From contig JAEWWL010000079.1 in assembly GCA_023396365.1 (NCBI GenBank), forward strand, positions 1 to 23,684: DNA of 23,684 nt. Reading direction: 5' to 3'. Positions 8,038 through 16,268 of the stretch are shown here, piece after piece (positions within the stretch are counted from its first letter, which is position 1; every line of letters begins with the position of its first letter). The notes under the pieces were generated by a model. It did no database searches, was not told the origin of the DNA, and saw only the letters and a list, made by a program, of their open reading frames with translations. Source of the DNA: Methanobacteriota archaeon (GTDB lineage Archaea > Halobacteriota > Methanomicrobia > Methanomicrobiales > Methanomicrobiaceae). The translations under genes and the position numbers were made by a program.

Positions 8038-8658
8038 GTGGTTATGCAAATGGCGGAATTGTTTGAGAAAGCTATCTCCAGCTCCGAATATGCCGGAGAT
8101 TTTGAGTATAACAAACTGCTAAGACATGTATATGACAACCGGTTGTATGCAATCGCAGCAGGAGAATACAACGAAAAAAGCATAATATTGGTATTCGTCA
8201 AAGGCGAGGCTGAGGGTGCAGCACAAATTGACGAATTTGGTATGCTTTATGGAGATAAGGTAATATACAGCCTGAATAAATCAGGCACTTATAAACTATT
8301 CATTTCTGATAAAACACTTGTTGAATCACTTGCCTCAAGGACAAGAATTTTTGACACAAAATATATTAAACCTGAAACATTCTCGCCAGAAATACGTGAT
8401 TTAAAAAGCTTCAGCACCCGTCCTTCAAAAGTAAGAATTGTTGTTTTAAAAGATGGTTCTCCTGCAACAGGCCTCAAAGTTGTGATGAAAAAGGACAATG
8501 CTCCTTTTACGTATGATTTTACTTCATCTGACGGGAGTGCAGGATTTGTTCTGCAGGGAGGCGAATATCACTGCACAGTGATCGAACCAGATGGAAAAGA
8601 GCAGATTTTCCTGATAAAGCTTGAAGGAAAGGATACTGTGATTACAATTAAAATTTAA
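8038..8658 (+). CDS. Hypothetical protein with C-terminal Ig-like/carboxypeptidase-regulatory-like domain, first gene of the pilus operon
   Basis: A 206-aa protein I do not recognise by name. Residues 1-110 form a mixed alpha/beta part (ELFEKAISSSEYAGDFEYNK near the start, then strands such as SIILVFVKGEA and TYKLFISD). Residues about 130-206 look like a small beta-sandwich of the carboxypeptidase-regulatory/Ig type: KVRIVVLKDGSPATGLKVVM, a DGSAGFVL turn-strand and GEYHCTVIEPDG. There is no signal peptide, class III signal or membrane helix, so it should stay in the cytoplasm. The GTG start is set by AGGAG ending 8 nt before it; the ATG at 8044 is 14 nt away. Only 19 nt separate its stop from the secretion ATPase start, so it is likely cotranscribed with the pilus genes and may be an accessory factor. 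Confidence 0.85.
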   Translation: MVMQMAELFEKAISSSEYAGDFEYNKLLRHVYDNRLYAIAAGEYNEKSIILVFVKGEAEGAAQIDEFGMLYGDKVIYSLNKSGTYKLFISDKTLVESLASRTRIFDTKYIKPETFSPEIRDLKSFSTRPSKVRIVVLKDGSPATGLKVVMKKDNAPFTYDFTSSDGSAGFVLQGGEYHCTVIEPDGKEQIFLIKLEGKDTVITIKI

Positions 8659-8677
8659 TTTAGGGAGTCAGATTAAA

Positions 8678-11600
8678 TTGAAAGATGATAACAACAAGAA
8701 AGGTCTTACAGGATTCTTTAAAAAAAACAAACCACAAGAAAGTACACTCGGCCTGAACAGGGAATCTATTTTAAAAGGCAATTCCCAGGATAATGAAAAA
8801 CTTTCTGATTTCTTCTCACATGATCAGATGAAGAATTCACAGCATGAAGATTTATCAGAGCTTATCAAAAAGATCCAGATTCAAAAGAGAGGCCCTGATG
8901 CTTCACAGCAGGGAAATCAGGAAGAGTTTGCTGCCAGTCTGAAACAGGAAGTTCAGACAGACAAAAGTGCCGCATCAGTCAGCCAGGAAATTCAGAATGA
9001 TGACATTACCGAATTCTTTGAAATAGAAACTGAAAATACACAGGATTATTCTTCAGAATCAAATTATAACGTTTTGGAAAACAGTTACAGGGAATCACAA
9101 ATACCGGATGAAACCGCAATTCCCAAAAGCCAGACTGAAAACGAGAACATTTCCTTCCAGGAGATAGAGCATAAAGAGATTCAGATTACAGCAGAATCAG
9201 CGCAAACAGAAAATTCCCGATCTGAAATTGATAAAATACTTGGAAGGATTAAAAAAGCTGAAACAGTAATCGCCTCTGCAAATAATGGGCATTCTGATAA
9301 TAAAAACAGTGCACCTGCAAACATCTCTTCTGAAAATAATGTTATGCCGCCTGAAAGTGTTATTCAGCAGAATAATATTGCAACAGAATCTGTCCGGGAA
9401 TCTATGGCTGGCTCAACAGAAAACATTCAGCAGAATAATGAATTGAATCAGTCAGAACTTCAAAAGATACTTGGAAGAATTAAAAAAGCAGAAAGCAAAA
9501 TTCAGGAACCCACGGGTGCTTCGCAGATGGTCTCTGATGCCGTTCAGGTCAAATCTGAAGAAAAAGCAGAGGAACAATTAGTCTTTGATGAGAGAAAAAC
9601 GCCGGCAGATAATCAGGCTCCTTCAGATAAAGTTATTAAAGAGCAGGAAGAGGCAGAGAGCGAAAATTATGCAGAAATAATCCTTGAGGCTAAGTCAGCT
9701 GAAGAAAAAATGCCTGTGGAAGAAGAAATCTGCAATGAACAGGTTTCTGCACAAAATATTTCAGATGATGAAACTGACAGCAAAAAAACAAAAGAAGCTG
9801 TCATTCAAAACAATTTCGAAGATAAAGAACCGGAAAAAAAGCCAAAAAAATACACACCCAGAAAAACCATCTGGTCTGAAGAAGATGCTGAATCAGAGAC
9901 TGATGAAGATTCAGATGAGACTGGCAATATTGAAAACAAAACTCTTTACTCAGCCAAAAAAACAAGATGGTCTGATAAGGAACAGGAGTCAGAACCGGAG
10001 ATTGATGAGAAAAAAGTCGGACTGGTTTCTGTAAATGACATTGACAAAACCTACTCAGGGCTTATTCTTCCTGAAGGCGCTACATTTGAAATTGAAGAAT
10101 TTAAATTAAAAAGAATTAAAAAAGAGATTGAACCAGGCGAACATGATGATACAATCTCCAAGATTGACAAAATCTATTCAGAATATTTCCCGCCAATTGA
10201 TTTGGATAAATTAAATACTATTGATCTCTCAGAGACCAAAGTCAAAGAAAAGAAGAGCCTCTTTGGAAAGATAAAAATTGAAAGGAAAGACAAATTTGAG
10301 TATAATCCTGCCATTCACGGCTCGGTTGTCGATCTTTCTTTTAATGAACCTGAAGGTGTTGAGGAAGTTGATTTATATCCTGTCAACGAGCCTTTTGCCT
10401 ATGTCAGAATTATTTTTGACAAGAATACAAATGAATACATCTACAAAGCAATAGAGCCTGTCTTAAATCCTGCTGAAAATAAACTTTTGGCAGAAATTGA
10501 ACAGCGTCTGTTTGAAACACTCGATGTAAACACAAAGGGCCTTACAAAAGAGAAAGCTGTTGAGATTCTTAAGGACTCTGTAAACGACATTATATCTGAT
10601 TACGGTCTTAAGCTAAAGCCGGCTGAAAGAGCAAAGATTCTCTATCATATAAATAAGGAATTCCTCGGCGACGGCCTAATCGATCCGATTATGCATGACA
10701 AATATATTGAAGATATATCATGTGACGGTCTAAACACCCCAATATTTGTATTCCATTCAAAGTATGAATCACTCCAGACAAATCTGCTGTATAAGGAAGA
10801 AGCTGTTCTGGATTCATTCGTAACAAAGCTTGCACAGAGAGCAGGAAAATACATTTCAATTGCAGAGCCCATGCTTGATGCAACAATGTCTGACGGCTCA
10901 CGTATCCAGATGACACTTGGAACAGAGGTTACAGCACATGGTTCAACATTTACAATACGTAAATTCAAGGACGAACCGATAACACCAACAGACCTTACCG
11001 AGTGGGGAACATTTTCACCCCTTTCAATTGCGTATATCTGGCTTGCTGTCGAAGCAGGCAAATCCTGTATATTTGCCGGAGGAACAGCATCAGGAAAAAC
11101 AACATCGCTTAATGCAATATCCTTATTCATCCCTCCGCTCGCAAAGATTGTCACACTTGAGGATACAAGGGAATTAAAGCTCCCGCATTTAAACTGGATT
11201 CCAAGTGTGACAAGAGAATCCTTTGACAAGGATGGCAAAGGCTCAATTGACATGTATGAACTCCTCAGGGCAGCACTTCGTCAGAGGCCAGAATACATCC
11301 TTGTTGGTGAGGTCAGAGGAGCAGAAGCACAGACACTCTTCCAGGCAATGAGTACAGGACACGTTACATATGCAACAATGCATGCGGATTCTGTTGCAAG
11401 CGCTGTTCACAGGATTGAAAACCCGCCATTAAATGTTCCAAGAAACATGCTGAGTTCACTCAATCTTATGAGTGTTCAGGTTCAGGCAAGAATAGGCGGG
11501 CAGAGAATAAGAAGAAACAAGCAGCTAATTGAAATACTCGACATTGATCCACGAACAAAGGAATTAATCACAAATGAAGTCTTCAAATGGCACCAGTCAA

Positions 11601-11830
11601 CTGATGAAATAAGATACTCAGGAAAATCCTATGTTCTTGAGGATATTATGGAGTCACGCGGCTGGGATGAGGCGCGTATGCTTGAAGAGCTCAAACGCCG
11701 CCAGGAGATTCTTGAATGGATGAGGCTTAAAAAGCTTAGAAACTACAAGGATGTCGGAAAAGTTCTCATGTCATACTACAGGGATTCGGAAGCTGTTATA
11801 AAACTTGTCAGGGAGGACCTGTATGAATAG
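8678..11830 (+). CDS. Type II/IV secretion system ATPase (TadA/PilB-like) with long low-complexity N-terminus
   Basis: A 1050-aa hexameric traffic-ATPase homologue powering pilus assembly. The C-terminal half is canonical: N-domain about 590-770, Walker A GGTASGKTT (801-809), Asp box TLEDTREL (826-833), Walker B YILVGEVRG (873-881) and His box MSTGHVTYATMHADS (891-905). Residues 1-440 are polar, Glu/Gln/Ser/Asn-rich and probably disordered. They contain internal repeats: KILGRIKKAE at 186-195 and 263-272; YTPRKTIWS (392-400) against YSAKKTRWS (424-432); and (L/I)(S/T)xFF at 10-14, 42-46 and 110-114. Family members are usually 500-700 aa, so the extension is unusual. The start is TTG, with GGGAG ending 10 nt upstream. 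The stop overlaps the start of the next gene. The core call is firm; the extension's role is unknown. Confidence 0.94.
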   Translation: MKDDNNKKGLTGFFKKNKPQESTLGLNRESILKGNSQDNEKLSDFFSHDQMKNSQHEDLSELIKKIQIQKRGPDASQQGNQEEFAASLKQEVQTDKSAASVSQEIQNDDITEFFEIETENTQDYSSESNYNVLENSYRESQIPDETAIPKSQTENENISFQEIEHKEIQITAESAQTENSRSEIDKILGRIKKAETVIASANNGHSDNKNSAPANISSENNVMPPESVIQQNNIATESVRESMAGSTENIQQNNELNQSELQKILGRIKKAESKIQEPTGASQMVSDAVQVKSEEKAEEQLVFDERKTPADNQAPSDKVIKEQEEAESENYAEIILEAKSAEEKMPVEEEICNEQVSAQNISDDETDSKKTKEAVIQNNFEDKEPEKKPKKYTPRKTIWSEEDAESETDEDSDETGNIENKTLYSAKKTRWSDKEQESEPEIDEKKVGLVSVNDIDKTYSGLILPEGATFEIEEFKLKRIKKEIEPGEHDDTISKIDKIYSEYFPPIDLDKLNTIDLSETKVKEKKSLFGKIKIERKDKFEYNPAIHGSVVDLSFNEPEGVEEVDLYPVNEPFAYVRIIFDKNTNEYIYKAIEPVLNPAENKLLAEIEQRLFETLDVNTKGLTKEKAVEILKDSVNDIISDYGLKLKPAERAKILYHINKEFLGDGLIDPIMHDKYIEDISCDGLNTPIFVFHSKYESLQTNLLYKEEAVLDSFVTKLAQRAGKYISIAEPMLDATMSDGSRIQMTLGTEVTAHGSTFTIRKFKDEPITPTDLTEWGTFSPLSIAYIWLAVEAGKSCIFAGGTASGKTTSLNAISLFIPPLAKIVTLEDTRELKLPHLNWIPSVTRESFDKDGKGSIDMYELLRAALRQRPEYILVGEVRGAEAQTLFQAMSTGHVTYATMHADSVASAVHRIENPPLNVPRNMLSSLNLMSVQVQARIGGQRIRRNKQLIEILDIDPRTKELITNEVFKWHQSTDEIRYSGKSYVLEDIMESRGWDEARMLEELKRRQEILEWMRLKKLRNYKDVGKVLMSYYRDSEAVIKLVREDLYE

Positions 11831-12746
11831 TTATGAGAGATTCTGCTTCAATCTTTTAGGAGAGCGGATGCAGAAAAAAAGAGACGACTACAGTACTCTT
11901 AGAAATGAGATGCAAAGAGCCAGAATGAGAACATCATTTGAGGCATATCTTGCAACAGCATACGTAAGTGCATTTCTGGTAGGAATTTTAATGGCATTTA
12001 TAATCGGATTGTTCACATTCCTTTTGAAAATACCGGAAATGATTGTCTACAGGGGAAATCTGCCAGATTTTTTTTATGAATTAAGCCAGTACAGCGTAAT
12101 TATAGGAACAATAATTGTTGTAATTTTATCCCTTCTTGTCTTTGGAGGGATGACATATGTTGGTTTTCTTGTTTACCCAAACATCCTTTCAGGTGACAGG
12201 AAAAGAAATATTGATGCAACACTTCCTTATGCAATTAATTATATCACGGCCATGTCAACTGCGGGAATCACACCTGCTGAAGTATTCAGACTTCTTGGAG
12301 AGAGTGAAATATATGGAGAAAGTGCAGTTGAAGCAAGATATGTTACAAGAGATGTTGACATTTTTGGAAAAGATCTTCTTGAGGCTTTAAGAAATGCCGG
12401 ACAATTAACTCCAAGTGCCAGGATGAGGGATTTTTTACAGGGCGCAGTTGCAAGCATTTCAAGCGGCAGCAATCTTACAGAATATTTCCGCAATAAATCC
12501 GAGCAGTACACACGTGAGAACAGAATGGAGCAGAAAACATTCCTTGAAACACTGGGCCTTATTTCAGAATCCTATGTAACCGCACTGGTCGCAGGAACCC
12601 TGTTTCTTATAATCCTTCAGTCAATCATGTCATCCATAAGCGGGTCGTCAAGCCCAGTGTTCTTATATGCCGTAATATACGGCATTATTCCTCTTGGAAG
12701 TATTATGTTTGTAATTCTGATTGATTCCATGACTCCGGAGGTCTAA
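11823..12746 (+). CDS. Type II secretion system F family protein (TadB/TadC-like), first copy
   Basis: A 307-aa inner-membrane platform protein of the T2SS-F/TadC family, the docking base for the assembly ATPase. Hydrophobic segments lie at about 41-69, 90-118, 249-270 and 279-301. The cytoplasmic F domain between them has LPYAINYITAMSTAGITP (134-151) and a second conserved block ending SISSGSNLTEYF (211-222). I start it at ATG 11823 because GGGAGG lies 6 nt upstream; a TTG at 11805 in frame lacks this. It overlaps the last 8 nt of the ATPase gene and is followed after 3 nt by the second F gene, so it is cotranscribed with both. Confidence 0.9.
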   Translation: MNSYERFCFNLLGERMQKKRDDYSTLRNEMQRARMRTSFEAYLATAYVSAFLVGILMAFIIGLFTFLLKIPEMIVYRGNLPDFFYELSQYSVIIGTIIVVILSLLVFGGMTYVGFLVYPNILSGDRKRNIDATLPYAINYITAMSTAGITPAEVFRLLGESEIYGESAVEARYVTRDVDIFGKDLLEALRNAGQLTPSARMRDFLQGAVASISSGSNLTEYFRNKSEQYTRENRMEQKTFLETLGLISESYVTALVAGTLFLIILQSIMSSISGSSSPVFLYAVIYGIIPLGSIMFVILIDSMTPEV

Positions 12747-12749
12747 ATT

Positions 12750-13760
12750 ATGAGTCTTTTCAAGAAAAAAGAAATAAAAACAGAAAATATTTCAGAATCA
12801 GAAAGACAGCAAAGAGAAATACTGAATAAAATAGAAGAGAGAAAACAGAAAAATGAAGGATTCAACCGAATTTTTGAACACCCGATAGAAGTTCTGACAG
12901 AAAAACCTGAAAACATACTTCTGGTTTCAATGCCAATTGCTTTCATCTTCTTCTTTGGAGGAGTCATAAGCTCGGTTATGGAATACGGAATAAAATCGCT
13001 TCTGACATCCACGTTTGTTGATGACCTGTTTGTTTTCGCTTTAATAATAGCACTTCTTCCATTCACCATTCTTGAAACAAAGGAGGCAATGAGGAGAAGA
13101 AACATTGAAGTTGCACTTCCAAACTTCTTTAGGGATGTCGCGGGAATGAATGAAAGCGGAATGACGCTTCCAAATGCAATCAGCACTGTTTCAACCGGCG
13201 ATTATGGAAAATTAACACCATATATAAAAAAGATGAACAACGAGGTTTCATGGAACATTCCTTTTATTGAAGCAATTTTCCGGTTTGGCGAAAGCCTCGG
13301 AACACCGCTTGCCAAAAGAAGTGTTGATCTGGTTGCAAGGGCGAGTCTTGCAGGAGGAAATGTCAGCGAGGTATTAAAAGCGGCTGCAAATGACTCCTAT
13401 GAATTCATAAACCTTGCAGACGAGCGAAGAAACAATATGATGATCTATGTCGTAATCGTTTTGGTTTCATTTCTTGTTTTCATGGGTGTTATCGGTATTA
13501 TGACAGGGACCTTTTTGCAGACAATGGCTGAAGCAGGCACTGCTGTCGGAGGTGTTGGAAGTGCAGCCGACTCAATGTCTTTTGGAGGAGGTCTTGATAT
13601 GGACTTATACAGGCGCATCTTTACACATGCATCACTGATTCAGGGCTTCTTCTCAGGTCTTGTGGCCGGCCAGATGGGAGAGGGAAGAGCTGTTGCAGGT
13701 TTGAAATACTCATTGATTATGATGGCAATTGCCTGGGTTGCATTCAGATTCTTTATTTAA
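12750..13760 (+). CDS. Type II secretion system F family protein (TadC-like), second copy
   Basis: A 336-aa second platform protein. It has a basic, glutamate-rich N-terminal helix (residues 1-50), then membrane segments at about 55-74, 92-110, 230-256 and 293-335. The T2SS-F cytoplasmic domain carries ALPNFFRDVAGMNESGMTLP (122-141) and ESLGTPLAKRSVDLVARA (181-198). A Gly-rich stretch (264-282) separates two late membrane segments. GGAGG lies 7 nt before the ATG, inside the end of the first F gene. Together the two F genes total about 640 aa, similar to a single two-domain PilC of haloarchaea, so the platform may be a heteromer of two half-size subunits (inference). It is the last visible gene of the operon; no pilin follows. 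Confidence 0.9.
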   Translation: MSLFKKKEIKTENISESERQQREILNKIEERKQKNEGFNRIFEHPIEVLTEKPENILLVSMPIAFIFFFGGVISSVMEYGIKSLLTSTFVDDLFVFALIIALLPFTILETKEAMRRRNIEVALPNFFRDVAGMNESGMTLPNAISTVSTGDYGKLTPYIKKMNNEVSWNIPFIEAIFRFGESLGTPLAKRSVDLVARASLAGGNVSEVLKAAANDSYEFINLADERRNNMMIYVVIVLVSFLVFMGVIGIMTGTFLQTMAEAGTAVGGVGSAADSMSFGGGLDMDLYRRIFTHASLIQGFFSGLVAGQMGEGRAVAGLKYSLIMMAIAWVAFRFFI

Positions 13761-13844
13761 ACAAAATACATTTTAAAAATTTTTAAACAAATTGGTACTT
13801 ATAATAAAAAAATTCATTACTTTTATTAAAACATTAAAAGAAAC

Positions 13845-13891
13845 AAAATTAAAAATCAAATCAAAATTAAAAATCAAATCAAAATTAAAAA
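13845..13891. repeat. 18-bp AT-rich tandem repeat, about 2.6 copies
   Basis: The unit AAAATTAAAAATCAAATC is repeated head to tail (13845-13862, 13863-13880, partial from 13881) between the converging pilus operon and aIF1 gene. On the minus strand it supplies several T4-T5 runs and may help terminate aIF1 transcription. Confidence 0.6.
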
Positions 13892-13916
13892 ATTTATTTT
13901 ACAATTTTTTCAGGGC

Positions 13917-14222
13917 TCAGCTTATGTTGTCAAGCTTATATCCTTTATCCATGAGGAGCTTTTTAACTCTCTCACGATGATTGCCCTGCAATTCTATTGA
14001 ATTACCCTTAATTGTACCGCCGCATGCAAGTTTGCTCTTAAGGTATTTCTGAAGTTCATCAAGATCTATATCATAAGGATCAAGGCCGTCAATCACGGTT
14101 ACTTCCTTTCCATAACGCCTTTTGTTGATCTTAACGCTAATCTGTTGTTGTTCCTTTGCTACTTCTTCGCAAATACACAATTCTTTTGGTAGTCCGCACT
14201 TTGGACAAATACCACCAGTCAT
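13917..14222 (-). CDS. Translation initiation factor aIF1 (SUI1/eIF1 family)
   Basis: Archaeal aIF1 (eIF1/SUI1), about 101 aa, which binds the 30S subunit near the P site and controls start-codon selection. An N-terminal zinc-ribbon-like segment ICPKCGLPKELCICEE with four cysteines is followed by the SUI1 core: KRRYGKEVTVIDGLDP, CGGTIKGNSIELQGNHRERV. An ATG at 14228 would add two residues. I prefer the ATG at 14222 because AAAGGT lies 8 nt before it and related proteins begin a few residues before the CPxCG. A TATA-like AATATATAA is centred near 14251 on the minus strand. It is a single-gene unit. The 260 bp upstream, to the cobyric acid synthase start, shows no gene or RNA that I can support. 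Confidence 0.95.
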   Translation of the reverse strand: MTGGICPKCGLPKELCICEEVAKEQQQISVKINKRRYGKEVTVIDGLDPYDIDLDELQKYLKSKLACGGTIKGNSIELQGNHRERVKKLLMDKGYKLDNIS

Positions 14223-14494
14223 TACCATGTACCTTTAAAGTCTGGTTATATATTTGTTAGCATGAACAGGGGTTTTGGCAAATACAAAAGCATGCATACA
14301 GCAGCTAAAATGACAGTAAAAAGGACAATATATCTGGTTTTTTTTCATCAACGCGCAATATGGACAGAATTATTTCAGGATTTTGCAAGTGTAATCCCGC
14401 ATTGAAAAAAAGAGATGAAGCTGTATTTCTAAAAAAAATGTCTTATAGGAAATAATCAGTTTATTTAGTTTTAGAACAAATTTATATTCCAGCC

Positions 14495-15943
14495 ATGTCA
14501 CTGATGATTCTTGGAACAGCATCCCATGTGGGAAAGAGTACAATTGTTGCTGCAATATGCCGAAGTCTTTCAAAACGAAATATTAGTGTATCACCTTTTA
14601 AATCCCAGAATATGAGTCTTAACTCATATGTCACAAAAGACGGGGCAGAGATTGGAATTGCACAGGCTATCCAGGCATTTGCTGCAAAGGCAGAGCCCTC
14701 AGCTGAAATGAACCCTGTTTTGCTAAAGCCAAAAGGGGATCAGACATCACAGGTTGTTCTTCTTGGAAAACCATACAAAGATGTAAAAATCAGTGATTAC
14801 TATAAAGAAACCGAATATCTGTTAAATATTGCTGAAGAATCATACAATAAATTAGAATCAGAATACAAAAACATCGTTGTTGAAGGTGCCGGAAGTGCAG
14901 CAGAAATGAACCTTTATGACAGGGATATTGCAAACATCCTGCTTGCAAAAAAAATAAGACTTCCGATAATCATTGTTGGCGACATTGAAAGAGGAGGCAT
15001 TTTTGCTCAGATAATTGGCACATATGAGCTTTTACCTCCCGAAATAAGAGAAAATGTCTGCGGATTCATAATCAATAAATTCAGAGGAGACTTTGGTTTA
15101 TTCAGTGAAGGCATAAAAATAATTGAGAAAAAAACCGGTCTTCCTGTTCTTGGCGTACTTCCATTTACAAAAATGTCAATTCCAAGCGAGGATTCACTTT
15201 CAATCAATGACAAAAAATCAGGTGATTTTCCGGTTAGGATAGCTGTTGTAAAACTTTCGCGAATATCAAACTTTAGTGATTTTGAAATACTTGAAAATTA
15301 TGCATCCGTTTTATATACAGAGCCTGAAAAAGACCTTGAAGGATTTGACTGCATAATAATCCCCGGAACAAAAAATACCGTTGAAGACATGCAGGAGCTG
15401 AAAAAAGCAGGCTTTGATGAAAAATTAAAAAAAGCACGCAGAAAAAAAATACCAATTATCGGCATATGCGGCGGATACCAGATGCTTGGAAAAAAAATCA
15501 GGGATGAAGGATTTGAATCAGGAGAAAAAAATACCTTTGAAGGTTTCGGACTTTTGGATATCGAAACAGCATTTGAGAATTATAATAAAACAACCATCCA
15601 GGTAAAAAGAAATGCAAACCAAATAGGGCCAATTCTTTCATCGGCAGGCGAGGTCAAAGGATATGAAATTCATATGGGAAAAACAATTTTAAAAGAGACA
15701 AAAGAGGCATTTTCAGGTGATGGGGCTGTATCAGATGACGGACTTGTTATCGGGACATATATGCACGGTCTTTTTAAAAATACAAATTTTACTGATGCTC
15801 TCTTAAAATATCTATATTCCAATAAAAATATTTCATACTCACCAATAACAGACAATGACCCGCAGGAAGCATACGAATCACTCTCAAAGCATTTTGAAGA
15901 GAACGTGGATTTTGAAAAGATAATTTGTTATTTTAAAAATTAG
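14495..15943 (+). CDS. cobQ: Cobyric acid synthase
   Basis: CobQ/CbiP, 482 aa, amidates adenosylcobyrinic acid a,c-diamide at four side chains using glutamine and ATP, in cobamide (methanogen corrinoid) synthesis. The N-terminal synthetase domain has the P-loop-like GTASHVGKST (7-16) and SQNMSLNSYVTKDGAEIG (37-54). The C-terminal class I-like glutamine amidotransferase domain has the nucleophile C325 in GICGGYQMLG and the catalytic-type His in GTYMHGLF (H424). The length is normal for the family. The ATG has no SD; TTTATTTAG centred about 30 nt upstream could be the TATA box of a leaderless mRNA. No other cobamide genes are adjacent, and I see no cobalamin riboswitch in the 270 bp upstream. 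Confidence 0.96.
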   Translation: MSLMILGTASHVGKSTIVAAICRSLSKRNISVSPFKSQNMSLNSYVTKDGAEIGIAQAIQAFAAKAEPSAEMNPVLLKPKGDQTSQVVLLGKPYKDVKISDYYKETEYLLNIAEESYNKLESEYKNIVVEGAGSAAEMNLYDRDIANILLAKKIRLPIIIVGDIERGGIFAQIIGTYELLPPEIRENVCGFIINKFRGDFGLFSEGIKIIEKKTGLPVLGVLPFTKMSIPSEDSLSINDKKSGDFPVRIAVVKLSRISNFSDFEILENYASVLYTEPEKDLEGFDCIIIPGTKNTVEDMQELKKAGFDEKLKKARRKKIPIIGICGGYQMLGKKIRDEGFESGEKNTFEGFGLLDIETAFENYNKTTIQVKRNANQIGPILSSAGEVKGYEIHMGKTILKETKEAFSGDGAVSDDGLVIGTYMHGLFKNTNFTDALLKYLYSNKNISYSPITDNDPQEAYESLSKHFEENVDFEKIICYFKN

Positions 15944-15953
15944 TCAGGGTATA

Positions 15954-15984
15954 TTTTTTTTTGGAATATCAGCGCCTTTTTTTT
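15954..15984 (+). terminator. Double T-run terminator after cobQ
   Basis: A T9 run (15954-15962) and a T8 run (15977-15984) follow the cobQ stop within 45 nt, with a third T6 run just after. This is typical archaeal oligo-T termination. Confidence 0.5.
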
Positions 15985-15989
15985 GTTTT

Positions 15990-16268
15990 TTAGCTGATTA
16001 TATTCATGATACTCCTGTATCCTTCAAATTTTTCATCATCACAGACTACAGCCTCAACATCACTAAGAGATACATCCTCCCCTGAGCGTACAAATGTGCA
16101 AAATGCTCTTGCAGGAGATTTAATCATCTTTTTATTTACTATAAAATATGCAGAATGAACACAGAAACGGCACTTTTCAATGCTTTCCATCTTCCCTGCA
16201 AGACACTCGACACTTCCGCCGGCAACAGGCAGAGTTCTTTTGTATTTTTCAGTCATACTCACAAACAC
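15990..16268 (-). CDS. Small cysteine-rich hypothetical protein
   Basis: A 92-aa protein I do not recognise. It has five cysteines: C22, C33, C36 (CRFC), C57 and C76, which could bind a metal or Fe-S cluster. It has no membrane helix or signal peptide. The GTG at 16268 has AAGGA about 4 nt upstream; an ATG at 16256 (residue 5) is an equally reasonable start. Its beginning overlaps the end of the YkgJ-like gene, so the two are cotranscribed and probably coupled. The cysteine content of both suggests a shared metal-related role (inference only). Confidence 0.72.
   Translation of the reverse strand: MFVSMTEKYKRTLPVAGGSVECLAGKMESIEKCRFCVHSAYFIVNKKMIKSPARAFCTFVRSGEDVSLSDVEAVVCDDEKFEGYRSIMNIIS

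Noticed and set aside
10645..11253. A 202-codon open frame on the minus strand
   Set aside because: It lies wholly inside the secretion ATPase gene, over its Walker A region, and encodes no recognisable protein. It is a shadow.
14229..14494. Possible cobalamin riboswitch or small RNA before cobQ
   Set aside because: No B12-box-like sequence or stable hairpin is apparent and the region is AT-rich; promoter elements explain it better.
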